A DNA stretch of 64,000 nt, taken from Microthrixaceae bacterium. Its GTDB lineage: Bacteria > Actinomycetota > Acidimicrobiia > Acidimicrobiales > Microtrichaceae. The DNA is taken from the NCBI GenBank assembly GCA_023957995.1, contig JAMLGK010000001.1, positions 186,001 through 250,000 of the forward strand. Reading direction: 5' to 3'. Below the pieces are notes generated by a model, which saw nothing but the letters and a program-made list of their open reading frames with translations, did not search any database and was not told where the DNA came from. Shown here piece after piece: positions 17,360 through 26,226 of the stretch (its first letter is position 1; each line of letters opens with the position of its first letter). The position numbers and the translations under genes are program-made.

Positions 17360-19009
17360 TCATCCGGCATCCGATCGCCAGATTCCGCTGACCGCGTGGC
17401 CGTAGGCCAACCCCGGGAATGGTTCTGAGCCATCGGGTAGCACCGGACCCAGCACTCCGTGGATGTCGTTCTGGTAGGCGATGGTCCACTGGACCCAGGT
17501 CAGCCACTGGTTGTAGGCCTCGGCGCCGAACTCGCGGTTGACGTCCTCGTAGATGGCCTCGCGCTCGGCGGGGTCGACCTCCGAACGCCCACGGTCGAGC
17601 AGCTCGTTCATCTCGGGATCGTCGAACTTGCCGAAGTTGAGCGGCGAACCGCCGTACCACCACACGTACTGGCTGTCGGGGTCGCCGCCGCCGTGGTTCC
17701 TCCAGGAGATCGTCTGGTAGTCACCGCTGATGGCGGTGCTGATCAGGGTGGCCTGTTCGATCGGCACGATCTCCACCTCGATCCCGGCACGACCCCACAT
17801 GCTCTGCAGCAACTGGGCGGTCTGGGCGGTCTCGGGATCGTTCTGGTACGTGTAGGTGAACGTCAGGGGCGTGCCTGTGGCCTCTTCGTAGGCAGCGGCG
17901 TGTTCCATCGCCTTGTCGAGGTCGAACTCGGGGTATCCGGCATCCTCGAGGTATCCCACGTTTCCGGGACCGAACGGCCCCGAGGCGATCTGGAACATCC
18001 CTTCGTTGCGGATCTGGTTGAACTCCTCGCGGTCGACCGCGTAGGCGGCCGCCAGTCGGGCATCACGGTTGTCGAACGGTGCCTTGCCCGCGTTGACGAT
18101 CGTGTAGCCGACCTCGGGGAACTCATCGGACTGGAGCAGTTGGATGTCACCGGCTTCGGCCGCTCCCTCGAGGATGCCCGTGGATGCCGAACCCGAGCTG
18201 TGGGACATGTCGATGCCGCCCGAGACGACCGAGTTGGCCAACGACACGGAGTCGACGACGGGACGGAACTCGATCGCGTCGAGATAGGGGAGTTGGTTGC
18301 CATCGGCATCGGTGCGCCAGTAGTCGGGGTTGCGGGTTGCCCTCAGGTGGTCGTTGACCGCCCATTCCTCGAACACGAACGGGCCGGTTCCGATGAGGTT
18401 GCTGTCACAGGTTTCGGTGTCGTCGAGTTGGGCCTGGGCGATGATTCCCGCACGACCGCCCGAGTAGAGGGCCGCCGGAAGGGCCGGCCAGGGCACCTTC
18501 GTGCTGATCGTCAGTGTCAGGTCGCCGGTGACCTCGACCGCCGAGATGGGCTCGAAGAGGAACTTGAGCAACAGCGGGTTGCGAGCCGGGTAGTTGCCGA
18601 GGAATGCATCCAGGTTGTTCTTGACCACCGTCGCGTCCAGCGCCGATCCGTCGTGGAAGGTGACGCCCTCGCGCAGGGTGACGGTCCACTGCGTGTAGTC
18701 CTCGTTGGGTTCGACCGACTCCGCCAGCAACGGCACGTAGTCGCCATCGGCGTTGGGGGTGGTCAGGGTGTCGTAGATCGCCAGGGCCACCTGCGTGCCG
18801 GCGATCGCCAACTGTCCCTCGGGCAGGCACCAGCCGCCGGAGTTCTCGGCCTCGAGGCCGTAGGTGACCTCACCGCCGTAGACCGGCTCGTCCGAGGTCG
18901 ACCCCTCCTCGCTGCCGGAGGAGGAGGAATCGTCGCCCGAACCCCCGCATCCGGCCGTCAGAACCAGGCCGGCCACGACCGCCGCCACCGCCAAAGAACG
19001 ACACTTCAT
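17360..19009 (-). CDS. ABC substrate-binding lipoprotein, paralogue 2 (family 5)
   Basis: A 549-aa lipoprotein with a clear signal peptide and lipobox LTAGC at about residue 22, followed by a Ser/Asp/Glu-rich linker. The body aligns throughout with paralogue 1, sharing TLREGVTFHDGS, DATVVKNNLDAFLG, TCDSNLIGTGPFVFEEW and NPDYWRTDADGNQLPYLD. It differs in the stretch after the central RPVVDS segment, where ligand specificity usually lies. The ATG at 19009 has GGAG six bases upstream. A strong hairpin lies between it and paralogue 3. Confidence 0.9.
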   Translation of the reverse strand: MKCRSLAVAAVVAGLVLTAGCGGSGDDSSSSGSEEGSTSDEPVYGGEVTYGLEAENSGGWCLPEGQLAIAGTQVALAIYDTLTTPNADGDYVPLLAESVEPNEDYTQWTVTLREGVTFHDGSALDATVVKNNLDAFLGNYPARNPLLLKFLFEPISAVEVTGDLTLTISTKVPWPALPAALYSGGRAGIIAQAQLDDTETCDSNLIGTGPFVFEEWAVNDHLRATRNPDYWRTDADGNQLPYLDAIEFRPVVDSVSLANSVVSGGIDMSHSSGSASTGILEGAAEAGDIQLLQSDEFPEVGYTIVNAGKAPFDNRDARLAAAYAVDREEFNQIRNEGMFQIASGPFGPGNVGYLEDAGYPEFDLDKAMEHAAAYEEATGTPLTFTYTYQNDPETAQTAQLLQSMWGRAGIEVEIVPIEQATLISTAISGDYQTISWRNHGGGDPDSQYVWWYGGSPLNFGKFDDPEMNELLDRGRSEVDPAEREAIYEDVNREFGAEAYNQWLTWVQWTIAYQNDIHGVLGPVLPDGSEPFPGLAYGHAVSGIWRSDAG

Positions 19010-19069
19010 GTACGACTCCGATCCGCATCGGGGCCTCAGCGACCCCTGTTGGTTACGAAACCGTACACG

Positions 19070-19097
19070 CGGGGGTGTGCCCGCCGACACACCCCCG
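19070..19097. terminator. Strong hairpin between binding proteins 3 and 2
   Basis: CGGGGGTGTG (19070-19079) pairs perfectly over ten bases with CACACCCCCG (19088-19097) around an eight-base loop, 11 bases past the stop of paralogue 3 on the minus strand. This is the most stable hairpin I found in the cluster. It could terminate or attenuate transcription into paralogue 2, or shield the 3' end of the upstream mRNA. Confidence 0.6.
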
Positions 19098-19108
19098 ACG
19101 CGGCGTGT

Positions 19109-20794
19109 TCAGCTGCTGATCCAGGCTCCTGCCAGCGTGTGACCATCAGCGAGACCGGGGAACGGTTCCTGCCCGTCGGGCAGGAGGGGTCCGAGCATGC
19201 CGTGCACGTCGTTCTGGGTTCCGATCGTCCAGACCGACCAGTTGAGCCACACGTTGTAGACCTCTTTGCCGAACTCGCGGTTGATCTCCTGGTAGATCTC
19301 CTCGCGCTTGGCCGGATCGGCCTCGGCACGACCCTGATCGAGCAGGGCGTTGATCTCGGGATCGTCGAACTTCCCGAAGTTCGTGATGCCCCCGCCGTAC
19401 CACCAGACGTACTGGAGGTCCGGGTCACCGCCGGCGTGGTTCCGGAAGCTCAACAGCTGGAAGTCGCCCGCGATGGCCCGACTGATCAGAGTGGCCTGCT
19501 CCACCGGATCGATGTTGACCTTCACCCCGACCTTCTCGGCCTGGGACTGCACCAGCTGGGCGGTCGCGACCACGTCGGGGGTGTTCTGGATGGTGAAGGT
19601 GAACTCGAGCGGCTCACCGGTCTCGGCCTGGTACTCCGCGACGAGCTCCTTGGCCTTCTCGGGGTCGTAGTCGGGGAATCCCGTGTCCTCGAGGTAGCCG
19701 GGCGAACCGGGACCGAACGGGCCGTTGGCCTTGGGGAGCATGTCCCGGTTGATGACCTGCTGCAGCTCATCGAGGTCGACCGCAGCAGCAGCGGCCTGCC
19801 GCGCGATCGGGTTGTCGAACGGAGCCTTGGCGGTGTTCAGGAGTCCGTAGGAGACCTCCGGGTACTCACCGGACTGAACGATCTTGATCTCACCGGCATC
19901 GGCGGCCTCCTGGAGCGTCAGGATCTGGTTGGCGCCGGATGCGTGCAGCGCCCCCAACTGGCCCGAGAGCAGTGCGTTGACCCGCGAATCGGCTTCGGGG
20001 TACGGACGGAACTCCACCGTGTCGAGATACGGGAGCTGCTGGCCGTCGGCGTCGGTTCGCCAGTAGTCCGGGTTCTTCGTCGCGGTGAAGTGATCGTTGA
20101 CCACCCATTCCTCCTCGACGAACGGGCCGGTTCCGATGAGGTTCTGGTCGCAGTGCTCCGCGTCGTCCAGCTGTGCCTGGGCCATGATGCCGACGCGACC
20201 CTGGTAGTAGAGGTATGCGGGCAGGGAAGGCCAGGGGGTGTTGGTAGTGATGGTCAACGTCAGGTCATCGACGACCTCCACCGAGGCCAGGTTGCCGTAG
20301 GCGAAGCGCATCAACAACGGGTTGCGCCCGGGGTACTCACCCCGCCAGGAGTCGATGTTGTTCTTCACCACGGTCGAATCGAGGGCGGTTCCGTCGTGGA
20401 ACGTGATCCCGTCGCGCAGTGTGACGGTCCATTGCGTGTAGTCCTCGTTGGATTCGACGGACTCGGCGAGGAACGGGACGTATTCACCATCGGCGTCGGG
20501 CACCGTGAGGGTGTCGTAGATGGCCCGGGCGACCATGATCCCCGACACGGCCAGCTGGCTCTCGGACAGGCACCATCCACCGGAGGTCTCCGCTTCGAGC
20601 CCGTAGACGAGTTCGCCCCCGGGCACCGGGGTACCCGCATCGACATCATCACCCGACGAGTCCCCACCGCCATCGTCGGATCCCGACCCGCAGGCCGATG
20701 CGAACAGCGCAACCACCGCCAGTAGACCCACCGACAGGCGCCGAAGCGATGTTCGGCGCGCCGATGGCTGGTTGTGTCGGAAGTCATTACCCAT
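19109..20794 (-). CDS. ABC substrate-binding lipoprotein, paralogue 3 (family 5)
   Basis: A 561-aa lipoprotein. The N-terminus is longer and basic (MGNDFRHNQPS...RRTSLRRLS), followed by a hydrophobic segment ending in FASAC and a Gly/Asp/Ser linker. It shares the family blocks and the two cysteines (GGWC; AEHCDQN) with its neighbours. The ATG at 20794 is preceded by CAGGAGA at good spacing. Its own ribosome site, plus the hairpin after its stop, suggests its level is set separately from paralogues 1 and 2. Confidence 0.9.
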   Translation of the reverse strand: MGNDFRHNQPSARRTSLRRLSVGLLAVVALFASACGSGSDDGGGDSSGDDVDAGTPVPGGELVYGLEAETSGGWCLSESQLAVSGIMVARAIYDTLTVPDADGEYVPFLAESVESNEDYTQWTVTLRDGITFHDGTALDSTVVKNNIDSWRGEYPGRNPLLMRFAYGNLASVEVVDDLTLTITTNTPWPSLPAYLYYQGRVGIMAQAQLDDAEHCDQNLIGTGPFVEEEWVVNDHFTATKNPDYWRTDADGQQLPYLDTVEFRPYPEADSRVNALLSGQLGALHASGANQILTLQEAADAGEIKIVQSGEYPEVSYGLLNTAKAPFDNPIARQAAAAAVDLDELQQVINRDMLPKANGPFGPGSPGYLEDTGFPDYDPEKAKELVAEYQAETGEPLEFTFTIQNTPDVVATAQLVQSQAEKVGVKVNIDPVEQATLISRAIAGDFQLLSFRNHAGGDPDLQYVWWYGGGITNFGKFDDPEINALLDQGRAEADPAKREEIYQEINREFGKEVYNVWLNWSVWTIGTQNDVHGMLGPLLPDGQEPFPGLADGHTLAGAWISS

Positions 20795-20932
20795 GCTGGT
20801 CTCCTGCTGCCAATGTGTGCCGCCCACGCGACCCACTGTCTGCGACCGGTTACCCGGCCGTCGCCCGCACGGGCCCCCTCGGTGTCGAAACCTAGCCGGA
20901 TCGGCCAACCGGGAGGGAACGCGCGCCTCGAC

Positions 20933-22597
20933 TCAGTTCGCGTTCCAGATCCCGACCGTCGGGTGCCCGGTTCCGAAGCCCTTGGATGGTTCCTGGCCGT
21001 CGGGAAGCAGTGGGCCGTAGATCCCGCCGATGCCGGGCTGGGAAGCGACCGACCAGAGCGTCCAGTCCAGCCATACGAAATGGACCTGCTCGGCCAGACG
21101 CCGGTTCAGGTCCTCGTAGATGCCGTTCGCGGTCTCCTCGTCGAGTTCGGAACGACCGGCGTCGAGCATGGCATCGACCTCGGGATCGTTGATGCGCCCG
21201 AAGTTGACCGGGGAGCCGCTGTACCACCAGACGTAGTTGCCGTCGGGAACACCGCCGGGGAAGTTCCTGAAGGCCATGGCGTCCCACTCACCCCCGAGGG
21301 CGGTGTTGATGAGCGCGGCCTGTTCGCTCGCCTTGAGGTTCATCACTATCCCGACCTCGGAGAGCTGTTCCTGGATGAACTGCGCCGAGCGGACGTTGTC
21401 GTCGTCGCTGCTGAACAGGTATGTGAACTCGAGGGGTTCACCCGTGCGCGCCTCGTAGTCGGCGACCAACTCCTTGGCCCGATCCGGGTCGTAGGTCGGG
21501 AAACCCGTGTCCTCGACGTAACCGGGCGCCCCGGGAGGGAAGGGCCCGGACGCGGTCTCCAACAGACCGAGTGAAACGACCTCGGAGTACTCCGACCGGT
21601 CGAGCGCGGTGGCGACTGCCTCTCGCGCTCCCTGGTCATCGAAGGGTGGCCGCGACTCGTTGAACATCATGAATCCGACCTCGGCGTTGGTCGAGGACTG
21701 GACGAGATCGATGTTGCCTTCGGCAGCCTCGCCGTTGAGGGTCTCGGTGGCAGCCGCAGCCGAGGTCATCATCATGTCGTACTGGCCCGACAGGAGGCCG
21801 TTCACCCTGGTCTGGGCATCGGGTACCGGCTTGAAGGTGATCCGATCGAGGTAGGGAAGCTGGTTGCCGTTCTCGTCACTGCGCCAGTAGTCGGGGTTCC
21901 GAACGGCACTGAGATGGTCGTTCACCACCCACTCCTCGAGCATGTAGGGCCCCGTCCCGATCAGTTCGCGGTCACACGTATCGGGATCGTCCAGCTGCGC
22001 CTGGGCCATGATGCCGGTGCGGGCACCTCCGTAGAGGTAGGCCGGCAGAGCGGGCCAGGGCACCTTGGTGGTGACCACGAGGGTCGACTCGTCGAGCACC
22101 TCCACGGTGTCGATGTTCGCGAGCGTGAACGACCCGAGCAGGGAGGTGCGATTGGGATAGCGCCCCATCGAGGCATCGATGTTGTTCTTCACGACCGTCG
22201 AGTCCAACTCGGTGCCGTCGTGGAACTTCACGCCGTCGCGCAGCGTGATCGTCCACTCGGTGTCGTCGGGGTTGGTCTCGACCGACTCGGCCAGATACGG
22301 AACGAATCCGTCGTCCTCACTCGGCACGAACAGGAAGTCGTAGATCGACCAGGCCACCATCATCCCGCTTATCGCCAGCTGGGCCTCGGGTATGCACCAG
22401 CCGCCCGATGTCTCGGCCTCGAGTGCGTAGGTCACCTCGCCGCCGTAGACCGGTTCGCCCGGGTCGTCCCCGTCCACCCCGGATCCGGTGTTCTCGTTCT
22501 CGCCGTCGGAGCCGGAACAGGCGGACGCCACCAGGAAGCCGGTCAACAGGACCGAGAGACACCGGAAACGCCATGAACGAAGGATCGAAGGCCGCAT
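20933..22597 (-). CDS. ABC substrate-binding lipoprotein, paralogue 4 (family 5)
   Basis: A 554-aa lipoprotein starting MRPSILRSWR, with a hydrophobic segment ending LVASAC and an acidic linker. It is the most divergent of the four: the central region and C-terminus (FGTGHPTVGIWNAN) differ most, and a Met-rich MMMTSAAAA stretch appears near residue 285. It still keeps GGWC and DTCDRE. The ATG at 22597 is preceded by a TATATT -10 element at seven bases. This first gene of the array probably has its own leaderless promoter. Confidence 0.9.
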   Translation of the reverse strand: MRPSILRSWRFRCLSVLLTGFLVASACSGSDGENENTGSGVDGDDPGEPVYGGEVTYALEAETSGGWCIPEAQLAISGMMVAWSIYDFLFVPSEDDGFVPYLAESVETNPDDTEWTITLRDGVKFHDGTELDSTVVKNNIDASMGRYPNRTSLLGSFTLANIDTVEVLDESTLVVTTKVPWPALPAYLYGGARTGIMAQAQLDDPDTCDRELIGTGPYMLEEWVVNDHLSAVRNPDYWRSDENGNQLPYLDRITFKPVPDAQTRVNGLLSGQYDMMMTSAAAATETLNGEAAEGNIDLVQSSTNAEVGFMMFNESRPPFDDQGAREAVATALDRSEYSEVVSLGLLETASGPFPPGAPGYVEDTGFPTYDPDRAKELVADYEARTGEPLEFTYLFSSDDDNVRSAQFIQEQLSEVGIVMNLKASEQAALINTALGGEWDAMAFRNFPGGVPDGNYVWWYSGSPVNFGRINDPEVDAMLDAGRSELDEETANGIYEDLNRRLAEQVHFVWLDWTLWSVASQPGIGGIYGPLLPDGQEPSKGFGTGHPTVGIWNAN

Positions 22598-22604
22598 CGC
22601 GTGG

Positions 22605-22610
22605 AATATA
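22605..22610 (-). promoter_or_regulatory. -10 element upstream of binding protein 4
   Basis: The minus strand carries TATATT, seven bases, then the ATG at 22597. It is the best-matching -10 hexamer of the whole transporter cluster, so the array and importer may be transcribed from here. Confidence 0.5.
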
Positions 22611-22647
22611 GACGTGTCCGCCCGGCCGATGGGGCTGAAGATGTGGA

Positions 22648-23442
22648 CTACCACTCCCCGCGGGAACCCAACACCTCACGCAACACTCCCGGCCGGTCGG
22701 TCATGATCCCGTCGACGCCCAGATCCAGGAGCCCGTGCATGACGTCGGGTTCGTCGATGGTCCACACGTGCACCTCGACCCCCATGCGATGGGCGCGGTC
22801 CACGAACCGGCGGGTGACCACCGGCACGCCCTTGTGCTTCACCGGCACCTGCACGCACTGGTAACCGGGAGACGGTCGCTCCGACGCTCCCGGAGCCGGC
22901 AAGCGCGATGCAGCCATCAGCCGCGCGGTCTCGCGGGGTCCTGCAGCTGTGCACAACTCGGCACCGAATCTCTCGCGGATCCGCTGCAACCGCGCGTCGG
23001 AGAAGGTTCCGATGCACACCCGGTCGAGCGCATCGTGACGAACCAGCAGATCCGCCAACGGCTCGACCACCAGATCCGACTTGGGGTCGATGTTGAAACA
23101 GACCTCGGGAAACTCCACCAGCAGTTCCTCGAAGGTGGGAATGGGTTCGGAACCTCCGAGACGCGCCGCGGCGACGTCGCGCCAGGCCATCTCGGCGATC
23201 GCTCCATCGACATCTGCCACGCGGTCCAATCGCTCGTCGTGGGCTGCGACGACGATCCCGTCCGCGGTCAGGTGAACGTCGGTCTCCAGATAGCGATAGC
23301 CCAGTCCCACCGCCGAGGCGAACGCAGCGATGCTGTTCTCCGGAGCGACCTCGGTGCCACCGCGGTGGGCGAAGGCGCGCGGGCGGCGGTGTTGCAGGAA
23401 GCCGTGTCGCGAACGGGGTGTGTCTGCTGCTCGGTCGCCCAC
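22648..23442 (-). CDS. Glycerophosphodiester phosphodiesterase
   Basis: A 264-aa GDPD-family TIM-barrel enzyme that hydrolyses glycerophosphodiesters to glycerol 3-phosphate and an alcohol. The catalytic and metal residues are visible: HRGG at residues 26-29, ETDVH at 53-57 and HDE at 68-70. CIGTFSDARLQRIRE and VHVWTIDEPDVM are also family blocks. No signal peptide is seen, so it is probably cytoplasmic. The GTG at 23442 is favoured by a TAGGGT -10 element eight bases upstream. It lies 50 bases before the binding-protein array on the same strand. Confidence 0.88.
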   Translation of the reverse strand: MGDRAADTPRSRHGFLQHRRPRAFAHRGGTEVAPENSIAAFASAVGLGYRYLETDVHLTADGIVVAAHDERLDRVADVDGAIAEMAWRDVAAARLGGSEPIPTFEELLVEFPEVCFNIDPKSDLVVEPLADLLVRHDALDRVCIGTFSDARLQRIRERFGAELCTAAGPRETARLMAASRLPAPGASERPSPGYQCVQVPVKHKGVPVVTRRFVDRAHRMGVEVHVWTIDEPDVMHGLLDLGVDGIMTDRPGVLREVLGSRGEW

Positions 23443-23450
23443 GAGCCGGG

Positions 23451-23456
23451 ACCCTA
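23451..23456 (-). promoter_or_regulatory. -10 element upstream of the glycerophosphodiesterase
   Basis: The minus strand reads TAGGGT, eight bases, then the GTG at 23442. The divergent acyl-CoA dehydrogenase promoter lies 60 bases away. Confidence 0.4.
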
Positions 23457-23510
23457 CCCGGCGGGCGCACCGACCCCCGGGCGCACCGACCCTCGGGTGC
23501 AGATGTCTCC

Positions 23511-23516
23511 TATCGT
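23511..23516 (+). promoter_or_regulatory. -10 element upstream of the acyl-CoA dehydrogenase
   Basis: TATCGT is followed by seven bases and the ATG at 23524, consistent with a leaderless mRNA and with this start. Confidence 0.5.
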
Positions 23517-23523
23517 GTGCCCC

Positions 23524-24732
23524 ATGGCCAACACGAACGGCGTAGACACCGGCGCGGACCCCGACTCCCAGCGGGTCATCGCAGCCACCGAGGATCTGAT
23601 CGCAGGTTTCGACCCGGTATCCACCCCCGAACAGGAGTTCCTCGAAGCACAGTTCGATGCCGGGCTGGCATGGGTGCACTTCCCCGAGGGACTCGGCGGA
23701 ATGGGCCTGAACCCGAAGCTGCAGAGCCTGGCCACCCGCAGGATCCTCGATGCCGGAGGACCACTGGGGGGCATGAAGAACCCGATCGGCTACGGCATGT
23801 GCGGCCCCGCCGTGGAGGTGCACGGGACCGATGAACAGAAACAACTCCTGCGCCCGCTGTTCTCCAACGAACACATCTGGTGCCAGCTCTTCTCCGAACC
23901 CGGTGCCGGATCCGACGTGGCATCGCTGGCCACCCGCGCCGAACGCGACGGCGACGAGTGGGTGGTCAACGGCCAGAAGGTCTGGACGACCCTCGCCCAC
24001 ATCTCCTCCTACGGGCTGCTGATCGCACGCAGCGATCCCGACGTGCCGAAGCACCGGGGCATCACGGCATTCATCGTGGACATGCACGCCGAGGGAGTCG
24101 AGACGCGACCCCTGCGCCAGATGACCGGCGACGCCGAGTTCAACGAGGTGTACTTCACCGACGTGCGGATCCCGGATTCGATGCGCCTCGACGACGTCGG
24201 GCGCGGTTGGGCGGTGTCGATCACGACCCTCATGAACGAACGGGTGTCGATCGGAGCGGGCTCGGGTGCGCCGCCGCGCGGATCCGGCCCGATCAGCCAA
24301 CTCGTCGACTGCTGGCGCGACCATGGCGACGGCGACCCGGCCATGGCCGACAGGGTCACCTCGCTGTGGATCAACGCCGAGGTGAACCGGCTCACCAACA
24401 TGCGCGCCGCTGCCAACAGGAGGATCGGCACGCCCGGCCCCGAGGGTTCGGTGGCGAAACTGGCGATGGCCGAACTGAACAAGGACATCTACGAGACCAC
24501 CATCGACATCCTGGGAGCGGAGGGAATGCTCTATGCGTCATACGACGAACCCCCGCAGAAGCAGGCCCTCTTCGGAGACGATCTCGCTGCCAACTTCCTG
24601 CGGGCCCGGGCCAACTCGATCGAGGGAGGCACCTCGGAGGTGCTGCGCAACATCCTGGGCGAGAGGGTGTTGGGACTCCCCGGCGACGTGCGCGTCGACA
24701 AGGAGCTTCCGTGGAGCGAGGTCCCTCGGTAG
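23524..24732 (+). CDS. Acyl-CoA dehydrogenase family protein
   Basis: A 402-aa flavoprotein that would oxidise an acyl-CoA to the 2,3-enoyl-CoA. Flavin-binding blocks CQLFSEPGAGSD and EWVVNGQKVWTT are present, and the ITAFIVDM segment is typical. The likely catalytic base is the glutamate in NSIEGGTSEVLRN (about residue 367), the position used by many actinobacterial FadE proteins. No signal or membrane segment. It stands alone between a divergent phosphodiesterase and pyruvate kinase. The acyl-CoA substrate cannot be read from the sequence. Confidence 0.9.
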   Translation: MANTNGVDTGADPDSQRVIAATEDLIAGFDPVSTPEQEFLEAQFDAGLAWVHFPEGLGGMGLNPKLQSLATRRILDAGGPLGGMKNPIGYGMCGPAVEVHGTDEQKQLLRPLFSNEHIWCQLFSEPGAGSDVASLATRAERDGDEWVVNGQKVWTTLAHISSYGLLIARSDPDVPKHRGITAFIVDMHAEGVETRPLRQMTGDAEFNEVYFTDVRIPDSMRLDDVGRGWAVSITTLMNERVSIGAGSGAPPRGSGPISQLVDCWRDHGDGDPAMADRVTSLWINAEVNRLTNMRAAANRRIGTPGPEGSVAKLAMAELNKDIYETTIDILGAEGMLYASYDEPPQKQALFGDDLAANFLRARANSIEGGTSEVLRNILGERVLGLPGDVRVDKELPWSEVPR

Positions 24733-24789
24733 GCGCCGGGTAGCGGCGCCGACGACCCCTGGTGCGTCCGGGTGGGGTGCTCCAGCCAA

Positions 24790-24795
24790 TAGCGT
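24790..24795 (+). promoter_or_regulatory. -10 element, leaderless promoter of pyruvate kinase
   Basis: TAGCGT, then six bases (GGGCGC), then the ATG at 24802. Confidence 0.5.
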
Positions 24796-24801
24796 GGGCG
24801 C

Positions 24802-26226
24802 ATGACCCGTCGCACCAAGATCGTCGCCACAATCGGACCGGCGTCTGACGACCCCGCCACACTCTCGGCACTGATCGACGCCGGAATGGACGTGGCAAGG
24901 CTCGGGCTCGCTCACAACACCATCGACGAGGTGCTCGAGCGCTACCGGCGGGTGCGCGCCGCTGCCGACGCAGCGGGCAGGCCGGTGGGCATCCTCATCG
25001 ACCTCCCCGGACCGAAGGTGAGGCTCGGAAGCTTCGGCGACACGCCCGTGGAGTTCGCAGGAGGCCATCGCTTCACCCTGGTACCGGGCCTGGACCACTC
25101 CGATTCCGACAAGGTCGGGGTCGACTACGAAGACCTGCTCTCGGATGTGCACGAGGGCGACTACCTGGCTGTGGGTGATGGCAGCGTCGTGGTGCGCATC
25201 GAATCGATCAAGGGCGATTCCGCTGAGGCCAGCGTGGCCCACGGCGGTCCCATCCAGGGGCGCCCGGGTCTCCACATACCGTCGGACCGCTTGAGCATCA
25301 CCTCGCCGACACAGCAGGATCTCGAACAGCTCGACGCCTTCGTCGATGCCGGGGTCGACATGGTGGCGCTGTCCTTCGTGCGTTCCGCCCACGACATCAG
25401 GCGGGTCGGCACCGAGCCCTACCCCCGAGGGCCGCTCCTGGTGGCGAAGATCGAGACCCGGGCGGCGGTGGAGAACCTCGAGGGGATCATCGAGGCATCG
25501 GGCGCGATCATGATCGCCCGCGGCGACCTCGGATCCGAGTTGGGGATCGAGGAGATCCCGCACCTCCAGAAGAAGATCACCAGGGATTGCATCTCTGGTG
25601 GGAAACCGGTGATCACGGCCACCCAGATGTTCGAGTCGATGATCACCTCGCCCGCCCCCACCCGTGCAGAGGTGAGCGATGCGGCGAACGCGATCTTCGA
25701 CGGCTCCTCCGCCGTGATGCTGTCGGCCGAGACCGCGGTCGGCAGGGACCCGGTCTCCGCGGTGGCAACGATGGCACGCGTCGCCGAGCGGGCCGACGCA
25801 GAGTTCGACTACGACGCCTGGGCCAGGCGCATACGGCTGCTCCGGAGCCAGGAGCTCCCCGACAGCGGCAACCGGATCACCGACGCCATGACCGCTGCGA
25901 CCTGGCGCGCAGCCACCGAGATGGGGGTCTCGGCCATCGTGTGCATCAGCGAATCGGGCTTCACGGTGCGTTCGATCGCCCGCTTCCGGCCGCGCATGCC
26001 CATCATCGGCTTCAGCCCGAGGGATCGCACGGTGCGCCAACTCACGTTGAGCTGGGGCACCGTACCGGTGCGCGCCAGCGGCCACGTGAACAGCATCGAG
26101 ACCATGGACGAGATGATCCTCGCAGCGCGCGAGGCCGGCCATGTGCGAAGTGGCGACATCGTTGCCGTGCTGGCCGGAACCGGCGGTCGTTCCACCGACA
26201 TGCTCCGACTCGCCGAGGTGCCGTGA
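24802..26226 (+). CDS. pyk: Pyruvate kinase of the K+-independent type
   Basis: A 474-aa protein that makes pyruvate and ATP from PEP and ADP. Catalytic blocks remain: VAKIE with the catalytic lysine (about 216), MIARGDLG, and GKPVITATQMFESM...PTRAEVSD. The monovalent-cation site is rewritten. The usual RxNFSHG is RLGLAHN (33-39), so the Asn and Ser ligands are Gly35 and Ala37. The usual DTKGPE is DLPGPK (67-72), so Thr becomes Leu68 and Glu becomes Lys72. In known enzymes Lys in place of that Glu (Glu117 in muscle enzyme) removes the K+ requirement. The C-terminal domain is present. Its stop overlaps the next start. Confidence 0.9.
   Translation: MTRRTKIVATIGPASDDPATLSALIDAGMDVARLGLAHNTIDEVLERYRRVRAAADAAGRPVGILIDLPGPKVRLGSFGDTPVEFAGGHRFTLVPGLDHSDSDKVGVDYEDLLSDVHEGDYLAVGDGSVVVRIESIKGDSAEASVAHGGPIQGRPGLHIPSDRLSITSPTQQDLEQLDAFVDAGVDMVALSFVRSAHDIRRVGTEPYPRGPLLVAKIETRAAVENLEGIIEASGAIMIARGDLGSELGIEEIPHLQKKITRDCISGGKPVITATQMFESMITSPAPTRAEVSDAANAIFDGSSAVMLSAETAVGRDPVSAVATMARVAERADAEFDYDAWARRIRLLRSQELPDSGNRITDAMTAATWRAATEMGVSAIVCISESGFTVRSIARFRPRMPIIGFSPRDRTVRQLTLSWGTVPVRASGHVNSIETMDEMILAAREAGHVRSGDIVAVLAGTGGRSTDMLRLAEVP

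Noticed and set aside
17459..20725. A 1088-codon open frame on the plus strand
   Set aside because: It runs antisense through three binding-protein genes and shows no domain motifs; long antisense frames are expected in such GC-rich coding DNA.
24538..26142. A 534-codon frame opposite pyruvate kinase
   Set aside because: Composition is His/Gly/Arg-rich with no motif, typical of an antisense shadow.
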